This document shows, in pieces, positions 18,401 through 25,823 of a stretch of 64,000 bases of DNA (its first letter is position 1; the number at the start of each line of letters is the position of its first letter). The notes under the pieces are model-generated. The model saw only the letters and a list, made by a program, of their open reading frames with translations. It made no database searches and was not told where the DNA came from. Location: assembly GCF_002090055.1 (NCBI RefSeq), contig NZ_BBRH01000007.1, positions 62,001-126,000 of the forward strand. Direction: 5' to 3'. Made by a program: the position numbers and the translations under genes. The DNA is from Demequina sp. NBRC 110051. Lineage in GTDB: Bacteria; Actinomycetota; Actinomycetes; Actinomycetales; Demequinaceae.

Positions 18401-21400
18401 TCGCCGCCGCCCAAGTCCACGTCGTTGGCGGTGGGCGTGATGATGACGCGACGGTCCTCGCCCACCTGCGCCTGGACATAGTCGGTGTAGGTGACGGGGC
18501 GCGGGTCCAGCTGCTCGGCGAGCACGCCGATGGTCGCCGTCGCCGTGGCGGTCGCCCCCCGCGCATCGATCACGGAGAACGTGAAACTCGCCTGGCCCGA
18601 GAAACCTGCCTCGGCGGCGTAGACGAGCGAGCGGCCGTCCGAGGAGACGCGGGCGGAGCCGGACTCGGGCTGGGTCTCGACGCGGTTGAGGGCGACCGAG
18701 TCGCCGTCGGGATCGGTGCCCGTGCCGTCGAAGGGCAGGCGCACCTCCTGGCCGGCGGCCACGCGGCCCGCGAGCGCACGCGGCGTGGGGGGCTGGTTGG
18801 TCTCGGAGTCCAGGACGGTGACCACGACCTTCGCGGTGTCAGCCTGCGTGGGGTAGCCCAGCACGTAGGCGCCGTAGTCGATCGTGTAGACGCCGGGCTC
18901 GTCGGGAGCGAGGTAGCGGATGACGTTGCCCGCGGGGAACGCCAGGCCGCCGCCCTCGGACAGGGCGACCGATGCCGCATCGAGCGCGATGACGTTGCCC
19001 GCGGGACCCACGTCGTTGGTCAGGACGGAGATGTCGGCCTGCGTCCCCACGCGCACCGTCAGGGCGTCGTCGACCGCGAGCGGGGTGGTCGGCACCTCGC
19101 TGCCGAGCAGCACCACGGTGACTTCGCCGCGCACGGTGCCCTCGGGCCTGCCGGTGCCGTCCGAGACGGTGTAGTCCACGGTGCCGAGCGTGCCCGGCTG
19201 CCCGTCGCCGGTGTCTCCCGACAGCCGCAGCGCGGAATGGCCCACCACATCGGCCGAAAGCCTGGCGCCCTCGGACGGTTCGGTCGCGAGGTCGCTCAGC
19301 AGCAGCACCGAGCCTGCGGGGTTGGTCACGGCCGCGAGGACGTCGACAGTGACGTCCTCGCTCGCGCGCACAAACGCGGTCAGCGGCACCGTGGTGAGGC
19401 GCTCCTCGTCCTCGCTCAGCACCGTGACGCGGACGGTGCCGCGGGCATCGGCGATCCCGTCGGAGACGGTGAAGTCCACGAGGTAGCTGCCGGGCTCTGC
19501 GGCCGTGAAGGTGAAGCCCACGGTGCCCTGGGCGGTGGCGACGATGCCGTCGTCGTCGGGCCCCAGCGACGCCTCCGTCACGGCCAGCGGGCCGCGAGCG
19601 CCGGTCACGTGGTCGGCCACCTCGACCGTGGTCGTGACGTCCGCGGATACGGTCACGGCGATGTCGCCCACCGTCAGCTCGGGCTCCCCCACCACCGAGA
19701 TCGACAGATCCTTCGACGCGGTCTCGCCCTGAGCATCGGCCACCACCACCTCGACCGGGACGGTTCCCGTGTCGGTCGAGGACGCGTCGGTGTGCTGGAA
19801 GACCAGCTGTCCCTCGGGAGAGGCCGCGACCACGCCCACGTCGGAGGAGGTGCGGGCGGATGCGAGGTAGACGGGGTCACCCTCGGGATCGACCCAGCCC
19901 GTGAGCACGTCCGTCGTCACGGTGCCGCCGGGGCTCACCTGAGGCGTGGGCCACTCCATCTGGCAGGCCTCGACGCCGCACCATACGGGCGGGGAGTTCT
20001 CGCTCGGGTCCTTCACCGTCACCGTCACCGTCGCGGGGTCGGACAGCAGCCCGTCGTCCGTGGTGCCGTCCGTCACGGCGTAGGTGAAGGTCGCGGTGCC
20101 GCTCGCCTGGGGTTCGACGGCGATCACGAGCGCCTGGGCGTCGTCGGCCACGGAGACCGTGCCAAAGTCCGCGTCGAGCCCGGTCACCGATGCCGGGTCG
20201 ATCGTCAGCACGTCGCCGTTGGCGTCGTGGTCATTCAGCAGCACGGGCAGCGCGATCTGGCGTCCGGCGCGCACGCCCAGGTCGTCGTCGACCGCGACGG
20301 GGGGCCGCGGGTCGGTCACCTCGGTCGCGACCTCCCGGTCGTCCTCGGCCGCCTGCACCTCGTCGTCGCGGTCCCACTGCTGGGAGGACGTCACGAGCGC
20401 GCCGGACGGCACCGACCAGACCCACCCGGTGCGGGCCTCGTTGAGGATCATGCGCGAGCCGTTTGAGCGCAACGCCGGCGCTCGCCTGTCTCCCAGCGTG
20501 AGGCCGCCGTAGTCGAGCGAGGTGGCGCTCGCATCGGACGCCCACATGGTGCCGGGACCCTCGCCCGCGGGCAGCCACGCGCCCACCACGCCGGAGCCGT
20601 CGGGGCGCTCCATGGGCCGCGCCGGCTCGCCCAGTGAAAGGTCGGCCGACCCGAGCACGCGCGTGGCGCCCGTGCCGTCAAGCGCCACGGAGATCGCCCC
20701 AAATTCGTCGGCAATGATCGCCTGCGCGGTCGAGGTACCTGACTCCTGGAGCAGGGGGTCCTCGGCGGCAGCGGTCGCGAGGGGTTCCTCGAGCCCCTGG
20801 ATCCACAGCCACCCGGCGTCCCCCTCGAGCAGCACCCAGACGTCGCCCACCCAGGCGAGCTGCAGGTCTTCTCCCGTGGGTCCCTCGGGAAGCGAGGTGG
20901 TGGCGAGCACCTCGCCCGTGGCGGCATCGGCCGTCATCACCGAGCGGCGCTCGGCGGAGTAGGCGGCGACCCTTCCGTCGGCGGCGACCGCCACGGCATC
21001 GGCGCTGAATTGCGGCCGGTCCTCGCCCTCGGCGACCTCGACGTCGGCAAACGGGTCGAGCGGGCGCGGCTCGATCGCACTGCCAGAGGACACCAGCCCG
21101 GCGAATACCTCCCCAGTCTCGGTGAGGTACGCGACCGTGTCGCCCGCGTGTTCGAGGTCCTCGGTGCCCAGCGGGGTCGACACGGTGCCCTCGGGCGCCG
21201 CGGCGTCGATGTCGTGCGGGCGGGCGGTGTCGAGCTTCGTCACCGATCCCAGGTTGTCCGAGTAGACGAGCAGGGAGGACGAAGCCTGGACCAGCTCCGA
21301 CGGAGTCGAAACGGACTTGACCGTGTCGACCTGCGCGACGGCGGTGTTGATGCGCGCAAAGCGCTGGCCGGTCGCGGTCTGGAGCGCCCACACCGAGGCG

Positions 21401-21585
21401 TCGTCGGCCTCGACCTCGCGCTCGTCGAAGCCCGGCGCGAGCACCGCTCCAGCGACCACCGCGGCGATCAGCGCACCCACGCCGATGCGCCGCACGCGCC
21501 GCCAGCGCGCGGCCGTAGCGCGTCCCAGCCCCGCGTCGACGGATCCAGGCCCCGCCGGCGCCCCGTTCGGGCCCGCAAAGCTCAC
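15460..21585 (-). CDS. Giant cell-surface protein with tandem Ig/cadherin-like repeats and a Pro-rich tail
   Basis: The 2041-residue frame starts at a GTG one base after the kinase stop. After a basic leader (ARWRRVRRIG) one membrane helix (about 33-52) would anchor or export the chain. Residues 60-410 resemble a beta-propeller-like extracellular domain (repeated short strands with DG/GD turns). Then come many Ig-like or cadherin-like repeats recognisable by VDPEGDPVYL, GTDPDGDSVAL, VLTNDVG and TFTYAVTDGT phrases. Fibronectin-III-like modules follow near 1500-1750, a Cys-containing module near 1850-1990, and a tail of repeated TDPSPDP/TDPSPEP. No LPXTG sorting signal or C-terminal membrane helix is present. 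It could be the extracellular arm or adhesin of the T7SS machine. Its coupling to the kinase gene suggests co-regulation. Confidence 0.82.
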   Translation of the reverse strand: MSFAGPNGAPAGPGSVDAGLGRATAARWRRVRRIGVGALIAAVVAGAVLAPGFDEREVEADDASVWALQTATGQRFARINTAVAQVDTVKSVSTPSELVQASSSLLVYSDNLGSVTKLDTARPHDIDAAAPEGTVSTPLGTEDLEHAGDTVAYLTETGEVFAGLVSSGSAIEPRPLDPFADVEVAEGEDRPQFSADAVAVAADGRVAAYSAERRSVMTADAATGEVLATTSLPEGPTGEDLQLAWVGDVWVLLEGDAGWLWIQGLEEPLATAAAEDPLLQESGTSTAQAIIADEFGAISVALDGTGATRVLGSADLSLGEPARPMERPDGSGVVGAWLPAGEGPGTMWASDASATSLDYGGLTLGDRRAPALRSNGSRMILNEARTGWVWSVPSGALVTSSQQWDRDDEVQAAEDDREVATEVTDPRPPVAVDDDLGVRAGRQIALPVLLNDHDANGDVLTIDPASVTGLDADFGTVSVADDAQALVIAVEPQASGTATFTYAVTDGTTDDGLLSDPATVTVTVKDPSENSPPVWCGVEACQMEWPTPQVSPGGTVTTDVLTGWVDPEGDPVYLASARTSSDVGVVAASPEGQLVFQHTDASSTDTGTVPVEVVVADAQGETASKDLSISVVGEPELTVGDIAVTVSADVTTTVEVADHVTGARGPLAVTEASLGPDDDGIVATAQGTVGFTFTAAEPGSYLVDFTVSDGIADARGTVRVTVLSEDEERLTTVPLTAFVRASEDVTVDVLAAVTNPAGSVLLLSDLATEPSEGARLSADVVGHSALRLSGDTGDGQPGTLGTVDYTVSDGTGRPEGTVRGEVTVVLLGSEVPTTPLAVDDALTVRVGTQADISVLTNDVGPAGNVIALDAASVALSEGGGLAFPAGNVIRYLAPDEPGVYTIDYGAYVLGYPTQADTAKVVVTVLDSETNQPPTPRALAGRVAAGQEVRLPFDGTGTDPDGDSVALNRVETQPESGSARVSSDGRSLVYAAEAGFSGQASFTFSVIDARGATATATATIGVLAEQLDPRPVTYTDYVQAQVGEDRRVIITPTANDVDLGGGELTLTQVRPDADPESSEYAQLDAHLVEVDDERVTLEVGTEPGTLAYTYTVANSQGSTSIGRIILKAVREPIADVPIVADTVLTSDNRETFTTGVDVLTDRVSWGGGDAGSLALSLWGDEPDLEVTAWSIAGPLPETGRLIPFQVTGESFAGETVTSYGFLRIPGNEEIRVALRDTFQAPEVNEGESIDIDLASLIALPPETTFTIDGDGVAASGVRAEGRCTFVAGTVVRYSAGEGEPYSDTCSVPVTVDGQDESTVLPVPIVVIPAAPQPILTGASLEISPGDSAAFDLADMVTWPPGATGRAVEFAYTYQGEQFTVTRAGTVLQIASTDTAIPGALDTVTVSLPSDPETPAVTLSLEVGPAPSTLPKGGSVSKQCSQDEGSSCEITVIGAAGEVNPLPGTPLELVSVSTDATCRGVSFAVTSATTVRASWSADAPGAVCDATFVVRDAQERLSSGERLGRVSLDLQGYPAGPASLAQASYGDGTVTLAVTPGAAAQSYPKVTGFRITRDGTEVATCTAAGACSQITGVPNGEKRQYTAVAVNAVGASDGSASTTAWSYAPPAKLTQVTWEPTQAGADGGKVDVSMTITDASTRSVRLEAASGATASANVSRAGSVSVDGFAIGSNEPTQITITPVTRFELPPVGTSSEQGESVTITANGVGGPRVSNVAWTGNSDGTKVTFTAQVVSAGAGSTTYVGVGSNGRCDPSAPAAGGRVSVTSGIEPNEAIDFVVCAESRWGGDVYGESSQTVEDVYTFVDPGAPQVERGYRADTRCDSSSWGTQCDTGYSQMPRVVAARGFEAYYRVDGGDLIRQRDLDASDLPIGRTFTLTAYNCVELPSVGRVCSQAGATVGPQTGSPAYATEVYFARCTVSERDGASQGVEVQVRGLGSDWRIANVEWARNAAGVPAQNPWQITHARVTIDFQGNLDAVESWTSWFIECGGKIPEPVEPDPEPTDPSPDPTDPSPEPTDPSTPPSPAP

Positions 21586-21586
21586 G

Positions 21587-22699
21587 TCACGCGCCCCCGA
21601 GCAGGAAGATTGCGGCCGCGGCCCCGATCACGGCCGCGCCGCCAATGACGGCACCGACGGCGATGCGCCGGCCCAGCTGGCCAGCGCGGCGCTCGTGGCG
21701 CGTCGAGGTGCCGATGCGGGAGGAGGAGTCCGTCTCGCGTCGCAGCCGCTGCGACTGGACCGGCACGGTCGAGCGCACCTGGTGGCGCTGCTCGTCGTCG
21801 CCGGCCGCCGTCGCCGCGCCCGCGGCCCAGTCATCCATCGGGACGTCGAGCGGTGTGGTCGGGAGTCCCAACTCGGCCTGCACCTGCTGGAGGGCCTGCG
21901 CGAAGGCGAGCGCGCTCGCGTAGCGGTCGCCCGGCAGGCGGCGCATGCCACCTTCGAGGGCGACCTGCAGCGAATCGGGCACGTCCGCGCGGTCGATGCG
22001 CGTGTACTTGGCGCGCATGATGCGCTTGATCAGTTCCGCGTCGTCGCGCCGGCCCGTGCCCGAGTCGAAGGGGCTGCGCTGGGCCAGCAGCGTGTAGACG
22101 GTGGCCGCGAGCGCCCACACCTCCGAGGCGACCGTGCCGGACGTACGCCGGTCGACCACCTCTGGCGCCGACCACGGCGGCGACATCGCGATGACGTCGT
22201 CCTCGCCCTTGTCGAGCGCGGACGCGACGCCGAAGTCCGACAGCACCGGGTGGCCAAAGCTCGTCACGAGGATGTTGGACGGCTTGATGTCGCGGTGAAG
22301 CAGGCCCGCGCGGTGGCTGGTCTCGACGGCACACGCGATGCGGATACCGATCGCGAGCACCTCCTCGACGGGCATGCGCTCGTGGCGATAACGGTTGGTC
22401 AGCGATGCGGGACAGTACTCCGAGACCAGGAACGGCCGGCCGTCGGGGGCGACGCCGGCGTGATACACCGTGAGGATGCTGGGATGAGAGCTCAGCCGAG
22501 CCATGACATCGGCCTCCGCCGCGAGCGCCCGCGCGGCCTGCGCGTCCTCGATACGGCTGAGCAGCACCTTCACGGCGACGTGACGGCGCGGCATGTCCTG
22601 CTGGAAGAGGAAGACGTCGGCGAAGCCGCCCGAGCCGAGCGGCCGCACGTACGTGTATCCGGGCAGCATCGGCGGCTGCAGTGTCTGCCGACGGGCCAC
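21587..22699 (-). CDS. Ser/Thr protein kinase with C-terminal membrane anchor (T7SS operon)
   Basis: GTG at 22699 has GGGAGGGGG just upstream and gives 370 residues. Kinase motifs are complete: glycine loop LGSGGFADVF (about 22), Lys in VAVKVLL, catalytic LLHRDIKPSNIL (about 125), LSDFGVAS (about 145), SAPEVVDRR and WALAATVYTLL. A basic, Ser/Thr-rich juxtamembrane region and a single terminal helix (about 345-368) with almost no external part follow. It is the first gene of the leftward T7SS operon. Likely substrates are the DDATRL repeats encoded at 7177-7776 and the FHA-protein switch; PP2C at 7773 would oppose it. It is distinct from the PknA/PknB pair near 54-57 kb. Confidence 0.9.
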   Translation of the reverse strand: MARRQTLQPPMLPGYTYVRPLGSGGFADVFLFQQDMPRRHVAVKVLLSRIEDAQAARALAAEADVMARLSSHPSILTVYHAGVAPDGRPFLVSEYCPASLTNRYRHERMPVEEVLAIGIRIACAVETSHRAGLLHRDIKPSNILVTSFGHPVLSDFGVASALDKGEDDVIAMSPPWSAPEVVDRRTSGTVASEVWALAATVYTLLAQRSPFDSGTGRRDDAELIKRIMRAKYTRIDRADVPDSLQVALEGGMRRLPGDRYASALAFAQALQQVQAELGLPTTPLDVPMDDWAAGAATAAGDDEQRHQVRSTVPVQSQRLRRETDSSSRIGTSTRHERRAGQLGRRIAVGAVIGGAAVIGAAAAIFLLGGA

Positions 22700-22841
22700 G
22701 GACACCCCCTCCCGCTTGTGCTCGTGCCATCGAGACGCGGCCTGGGGGCCGCGGGAACGGAGAAACTCTAACCGACGCAGAGCATGGCTCCAGCGTCCAC
22801 CCCAGCCGTGTGACGACATACACAAGCCGGACAGACCGGAC

Positions 22842-22857
22842 GGCCGATGCCGTGGCC
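22842..22857 (+). repeat. 16-mer repeat GGCCGATGCCGTGGCC in the kinase/corA divergent gap
   Basis: Exact non-coding copy in the 209-bp divergent region between the T7SS kinase and the CorA-type gene. A -10-like TACAGT follows at about 22875; no other clear operator is visible in the gap. Confidence 0.8.
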
Positions 22858-22908
22858 GAGCTTTCTGTCTCGCCTACAGTGGGCCCACCCGCACCTTTGG
22901 GAGGTCCC

Positions 22909-23985
22909 ATGCCCAGTCTGCACCGCCGTTCGTCCGCGCCGTCGCCCGCGCGGCCGGCGGCTCCCGCGCCCACCATCCAGTATGTGACGGACGGCCATGC
23001 CACGCCGGCCCCGGCATCGGCCGGTGTGAGTCAGGCGCTCGCGTACGGGAGCGAGCCTGGGCGCATGGCGATGCTGCTGTTCGCGAACCCCAGCCGCGAC
23101 CAGATCGCCCAGCTCGCCGAGGCGTGGGACCTGCATCCGCTGCTCGAGGAGGACCTGGTCAACGCGAGCCAGCGACCCAAGATCGAGCGCTACGACGACA
23201 CCTTGTTCATTGTGGCCCGCTCCGCCCACTACGACGATGCCGCCGAGGAGGTGGACCTCGCCGAGTTCCACCTGCTGCTGCGTCCCGGCGCGATTGCGGT
23301 GCTGTGCCAGGACGGGCGGTGGGTCGACGGGACGCCCTCGGCGCGTTTCGCGGACGAGCTCGAGGTGGCACCCAGCGAGCGCGGCCGGGCGCTCCTGGAC
23401 GACAGCGAGCTCCTGCGACTGGGTCCCGAGGCCGTGATGTACCGGATCCTCGACACGATCGTGGATGGCTACCGCCCCGTGCTCGAGGGCATCACGACCG
23501 ACCTCGAGGAGATCGAGAAGCAGGTGTTCACCGGGGACCCGAGCGTCGCCGAGCGCATCTATCGGCTCAGCCGCGAGGTGATCGACGTGCAGCACGCGTG
23601 CACGCCGCTGACGTCGGTGATCGAGGCGCTGCGCGGCGGCTTTCGCAAGCACGGCATCGCCGATGAGTTGCAGGCCTACCTTCAGGACGTCTCCGACCAC
23701 CTCACGCGGGTGGACGCACGCGCGAGCGAGCTGCGCGAGTCGCTCGCCCAGATTCTGTCCGTCAACGCGACCCTGGTGGGCCAGCGCCAGAACACCGCGA
23801 TGCAGAAGATCTCGGGCTGGGCGGCCATCGCGCTCGCGCCGACCATCGTCGCGGGCATCTACGGCATGAACTTCGACTCAATGCCGGAACTGCACTGGGC
23901 ATTCGGGTACCCGTTCGCCATCGGGCTCATGGTGACGCTGTCGGTCGCGCTGTACGCGATCTTCAAGAAATCCAAGTGGATGTAG
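22909..23985 (+). CDS. corA: CorA-family divalent-cation transporter
   Basis: ATG at 22909 with GGGAGG four bases upstream gives 358 residues. The N-terminal 270 residues are the cytoplasmic alpha/beta funnel, with long helices near the end (SELRESLAQILSVNATLVG). Two membrane helices follow. The signature YGMNF at the end of TM1 (about 318-322) is the selectivity filter of CorA Mg2+/Co2+ channels. The short external loop (DSMPELHWAFGYP) and a basic C-terminus (IFKKSKWM) are also typical. The first 40 residues are Pro/Ala-rich and look disordered. It is a single gene, divergent from the T7SS operon and probably unrelated to it. Confidence 0.93.
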   Translation: MPSLHRRSSAPSPARPAAPAPTIQYVTDGHATPAPASAGVSQALAYGSEPGRMAMLLFANPSRDQIAQLAEAWDLHPLLEEDLVNASQRPKIERYDDTLFIVARSAHYDDAAEEVDLAEFHLLLRPGAIAVLCQDGRWVDGTPSARFADELEVAPSERGRALLDDSELLRLGPEAVMYRILDTIVDGYRPVLEGITTDLEEIEKQVFTGDPSVAERIYRLSREVIDVQHACTPLTSVIEALRGGFRKHGIADELQAYLQDVSDHLTRVDARASELRESLAQILSVNATLVGQRQNTAMQKISGWAAIALAPTIVAGIYGMNFDSMPELHWAFGYPFAIGLMVTLSVALYAIFKKSKWM

Positions 23986-24010
23986 CTCCCGCGCTCACTC
24001 CTCCCATGCG

Positions 24011-24121
24011 CCCTGGGAGCCACTGGGTGCCCGCTCGCTCCCGCCGATCCCCCGCTGCGCTCCCTGGGAGCCATTCAGTGCTCGGTTTCGGCGAAAAACG
24101 CGCACTCAACGGCTCATAGGA
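24011..24121. repeat. Palindromic intergenic repeat: one full copy plus one degenerate half copy
   Basis: CCCTGGGAGCCACTGGGTGC at 24011-24030 resembles the left arm of a full element at 24062-24121. There CCCTGGGAGCCATTCAGTG (24062-24080) and CACTCAACGGCTCATAGG (24103-24120) are imperfect inverted arms around a TTTCGGCGAAAA core. The right arm overlaps the stop codon of the DUF559 gene. Related elements lie at 25733, 36217 and 48141. Confidence 0.7.
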
Positions 24122-25038
24122 CCCGTGGCGCGACCCACCGCCGCCGTCACCAACGCTCGGCATGCGGCGGGACGGTGCACGATGTCGTTCCAGCCGAAGC
24201 GCAGCACCGTGAAGCCCGCCGCGACCAAGGCGTTCTGCCGTTCCCTGTCGGCATCGCGCTCCGCCTTGGTGGCGTGGTAGCGATCACCGTCGAGCTCGAC
24301 CACCAGCTTGGCGCGGCGGTGCAGCATGTCGGCTCGCACCGTGCGGGCACCGAGGTCGATGGGGACCTGCCACTCGAAGTCTGCGAACGCCGCGCCCACG
24401 AATGTCTCGTGCTTCGCGCGGACCTCCAGCGGCGAGGTCGCGCCCTCGGCAAACCAGCCGAGCACTCGCTCGAGGCGGCGCCGATCGGGCAATCGCGGCG
24501 TGCGCTCAACCTCGCGCGCGAGATCGCTCCAGGTGCACACTCCGCTCCACAGCGCCTGCCACAGACGCTCGTTGCGATAGGCGGGAGGCGCGAGCGCCCA
24601 GGCGTCGACCAGGGCTCGCGCCGGCGTCACCGTCGGGATTCCGCGGGCGACGGTTCGTTCCGCGGGCAACCCCGACTGGTGCACGCGAATCCAGGGCGGC
24701 GGGTGCAGCCGATCGCCGTGGTCCGTCACCAACTCCACGATGGTCGAGGTGGGCAGACCGGGAGCGTGAAGATGGAGCGCGAGCATGCCGGTCACGAGAG
24801 CCCGCGGGGCCCAGAGTGTCGCCGCGCGCGCCCTCGCTACAGGGTCGTGTTGGTGCACGGCCGCCACGTAGACCCCGGGCAGAATCCTCACCACCTCGCC
24901 GCGAGAGACCGCGCGGTCGAGGTGGCGCCTCGACCACCGGGTGAGGATCTCGCTACGAGTGAAGGCTCGCGGAGCGTCTGCCAGATCGGACGCGAGGGTC
25001 GCTGAGTCGGGCACCCGGAGCGTCGCAAGGCTAGCCAT
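24106..25038 (-). CDS. DUF559 endonuclease-like protein with AbiEi-type winged-helix N-terminus
   Basis: ATG at 25038 gives 310 residues. Residues 20-110 resemble the AbiEi antitoxin-like winged-helix region (FTRSEILTRWSRRHLDRAVSRGEVVRILPGVYV). Residues 200-300 are a DUF559 domain of the PD-(D/E)XK/Vsr-like nuclease superfamily, with PIDLGARTVRADMLHRRAKLVVELDGDRYHATKAERDADRERQ and a final AGFTVLRFGWNDI. Such proteins are very common and often multicopy in actinobacteria; their substrate is unknown. No toxin or restriction partner lies beside it. Its 3' end lies within a palindromic repeat, so the last few codons belong to that repeat. Confidence 0.82.
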   Translation of the reverse strand: MASLATLRVPDSATLASDLADAPRAFTRSEILTRWSRRHLDRAVSRGEVVRILPGVYVAAVHQHDPVARARAATLWAPRALVTGMLALHLHAPGLPTSTIVELVTDHGDRLHPPPWIRVHQSGLPAERTVARGIPTVTPARALVDAWALAPPAYRNERLWQALWSGVCTWSDLAREVERTPRLPDRRRLERVLGWFAEGATSPLEVRAKHETFVGAAFADFEWQVPIDLGARTVRADMLHRRAKLVVELDGDRYHATKAERDADRERQNALVAAGFTVLRFGWNDIVHRPAACRALVTAAVGRATGPMSR

Positions 25039-25194
25039 GGGCCCAGCGCACCAGGCATGTCCCTCGTGAGCCAGTCAGCGCGCGGTGCCTGGGGAATATG
25101 CGGCCTCGCGCATCGGCTGTGCACAACACACCGGCACATCGTGCCCGCTACATTGATGTCACGGGCGTCAGGGGGTGCCGGGTCAGGGGGTCTA

Positions 25195-25737
25195 ATGATG
25201 TCGTCCATCGCCTCACGCGCGTGGGGCGCTGTGGCCGTTTCGCTCGTCCTCGCAGGTTGCTCTGCCAACGGCGGGTCACTCGTCGCCGGCGACGGCGGCA
25301 TCTTCTGCGCGCCGCGCGACCCGGGCAGCACCAAGTATTTCGGCACGCTGCTGACGAACTCCGGCAACGACCCGATCACCCTCACCGGAGTCGCATGGGA
25401 GGACGAGATGGTCGACGACGCCGGATTCCTGATCGATCTGGACGGCGACGCTCTCGCCCAGTTGGTGGGCACGATGACGTGGCCCACCGACGAACCCTAC
25501 GGCTACGAGGAGGACCTGCTTGCTCGCGCGGTCCCGGTGGAGGGCGCTGTCATTCCCGCGGGCGTCACGGCAAACATGCTCGTCACCATTGAGCCGGCGT
25601 CCGCTACGGACGATGCGGTGATCACCGAGACTCAGGTGTCCTACCGCGAGGGCCTTGGCCACACGGCCACAAACAGCCTCACCATGGTGCCCGCGACTGA
25701 GGCCGGCTGCGACATGGGTATCGACGCCGAATCCTAG
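25195..25737 (+). CDS. Lipoprotein of unknown function
   Basis: Two adjacent ATGs at 25195 and 25198 follow GGGGGTCTA; the first gives 180 residues. A lipoprotein signal peptide ends in the lipobox LVLAGC (Cys about 21), so the mature protein should be lipid-anchored outside the membrane. The remaining 160 residues contain two further Cys (FCAP and AGCDMG) that could form a disulfide. The region around GTLLTNSGNDPITLTGV reads like an Ig-like beta-sandwich. I recognise no family. It is divergent from the DUF559 gene, and its stop codon lies inside a palindromic repeat. Confidence 0.65.
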   Translation: MMSSIASRAWGAVAVSLVLAGCSANGGSLVAGDGGIFCAPRDPGSTKYFGTLLTNSGNDPITLTGVAWEDEMVDDAGFLIDLDGDALAQLVGTMTWPTDEPYGYEEDLLARAVPVEGAVIPAGVTANMLVTIEPASATDDAVITETQVSYREGLGHTATNSLTMVPATEAGCDMGIDAES

Positions 25738-25790
25738 GAGGCACTCAGTGCCCGCTTTCGGCGAAAAGCGGACACTCAATGGCTCCCAGG
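25733..25790. repeat. Palindromic intergenic repeat (58 bp)
   Basis: Arms CCTAGGAGGCACTCAGTG (25733-25750) and CACTCAATGGCTCCCAGG (25773-25790) are inverted with a few mismatches. The inner part CCGCTTT/AAAGCGG pairs perfectly around CGGCGA. It contains the lipoprotein stop codon and could also act as a terminator, between two convergent genes. Confidence 0.75.
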
Positions 25791-25823
25791 GCGCAGCGGA
25801 CGGTAGCCGCCGGGGCGCGCGTC

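Noticed and set aside
18241-20466. Long plus-strand open frame opposite the Ig-like surface gene
   Set aside because: Arg/Gly/His-rich artefact; the minus-strand frame has clear Ig-like repeats.
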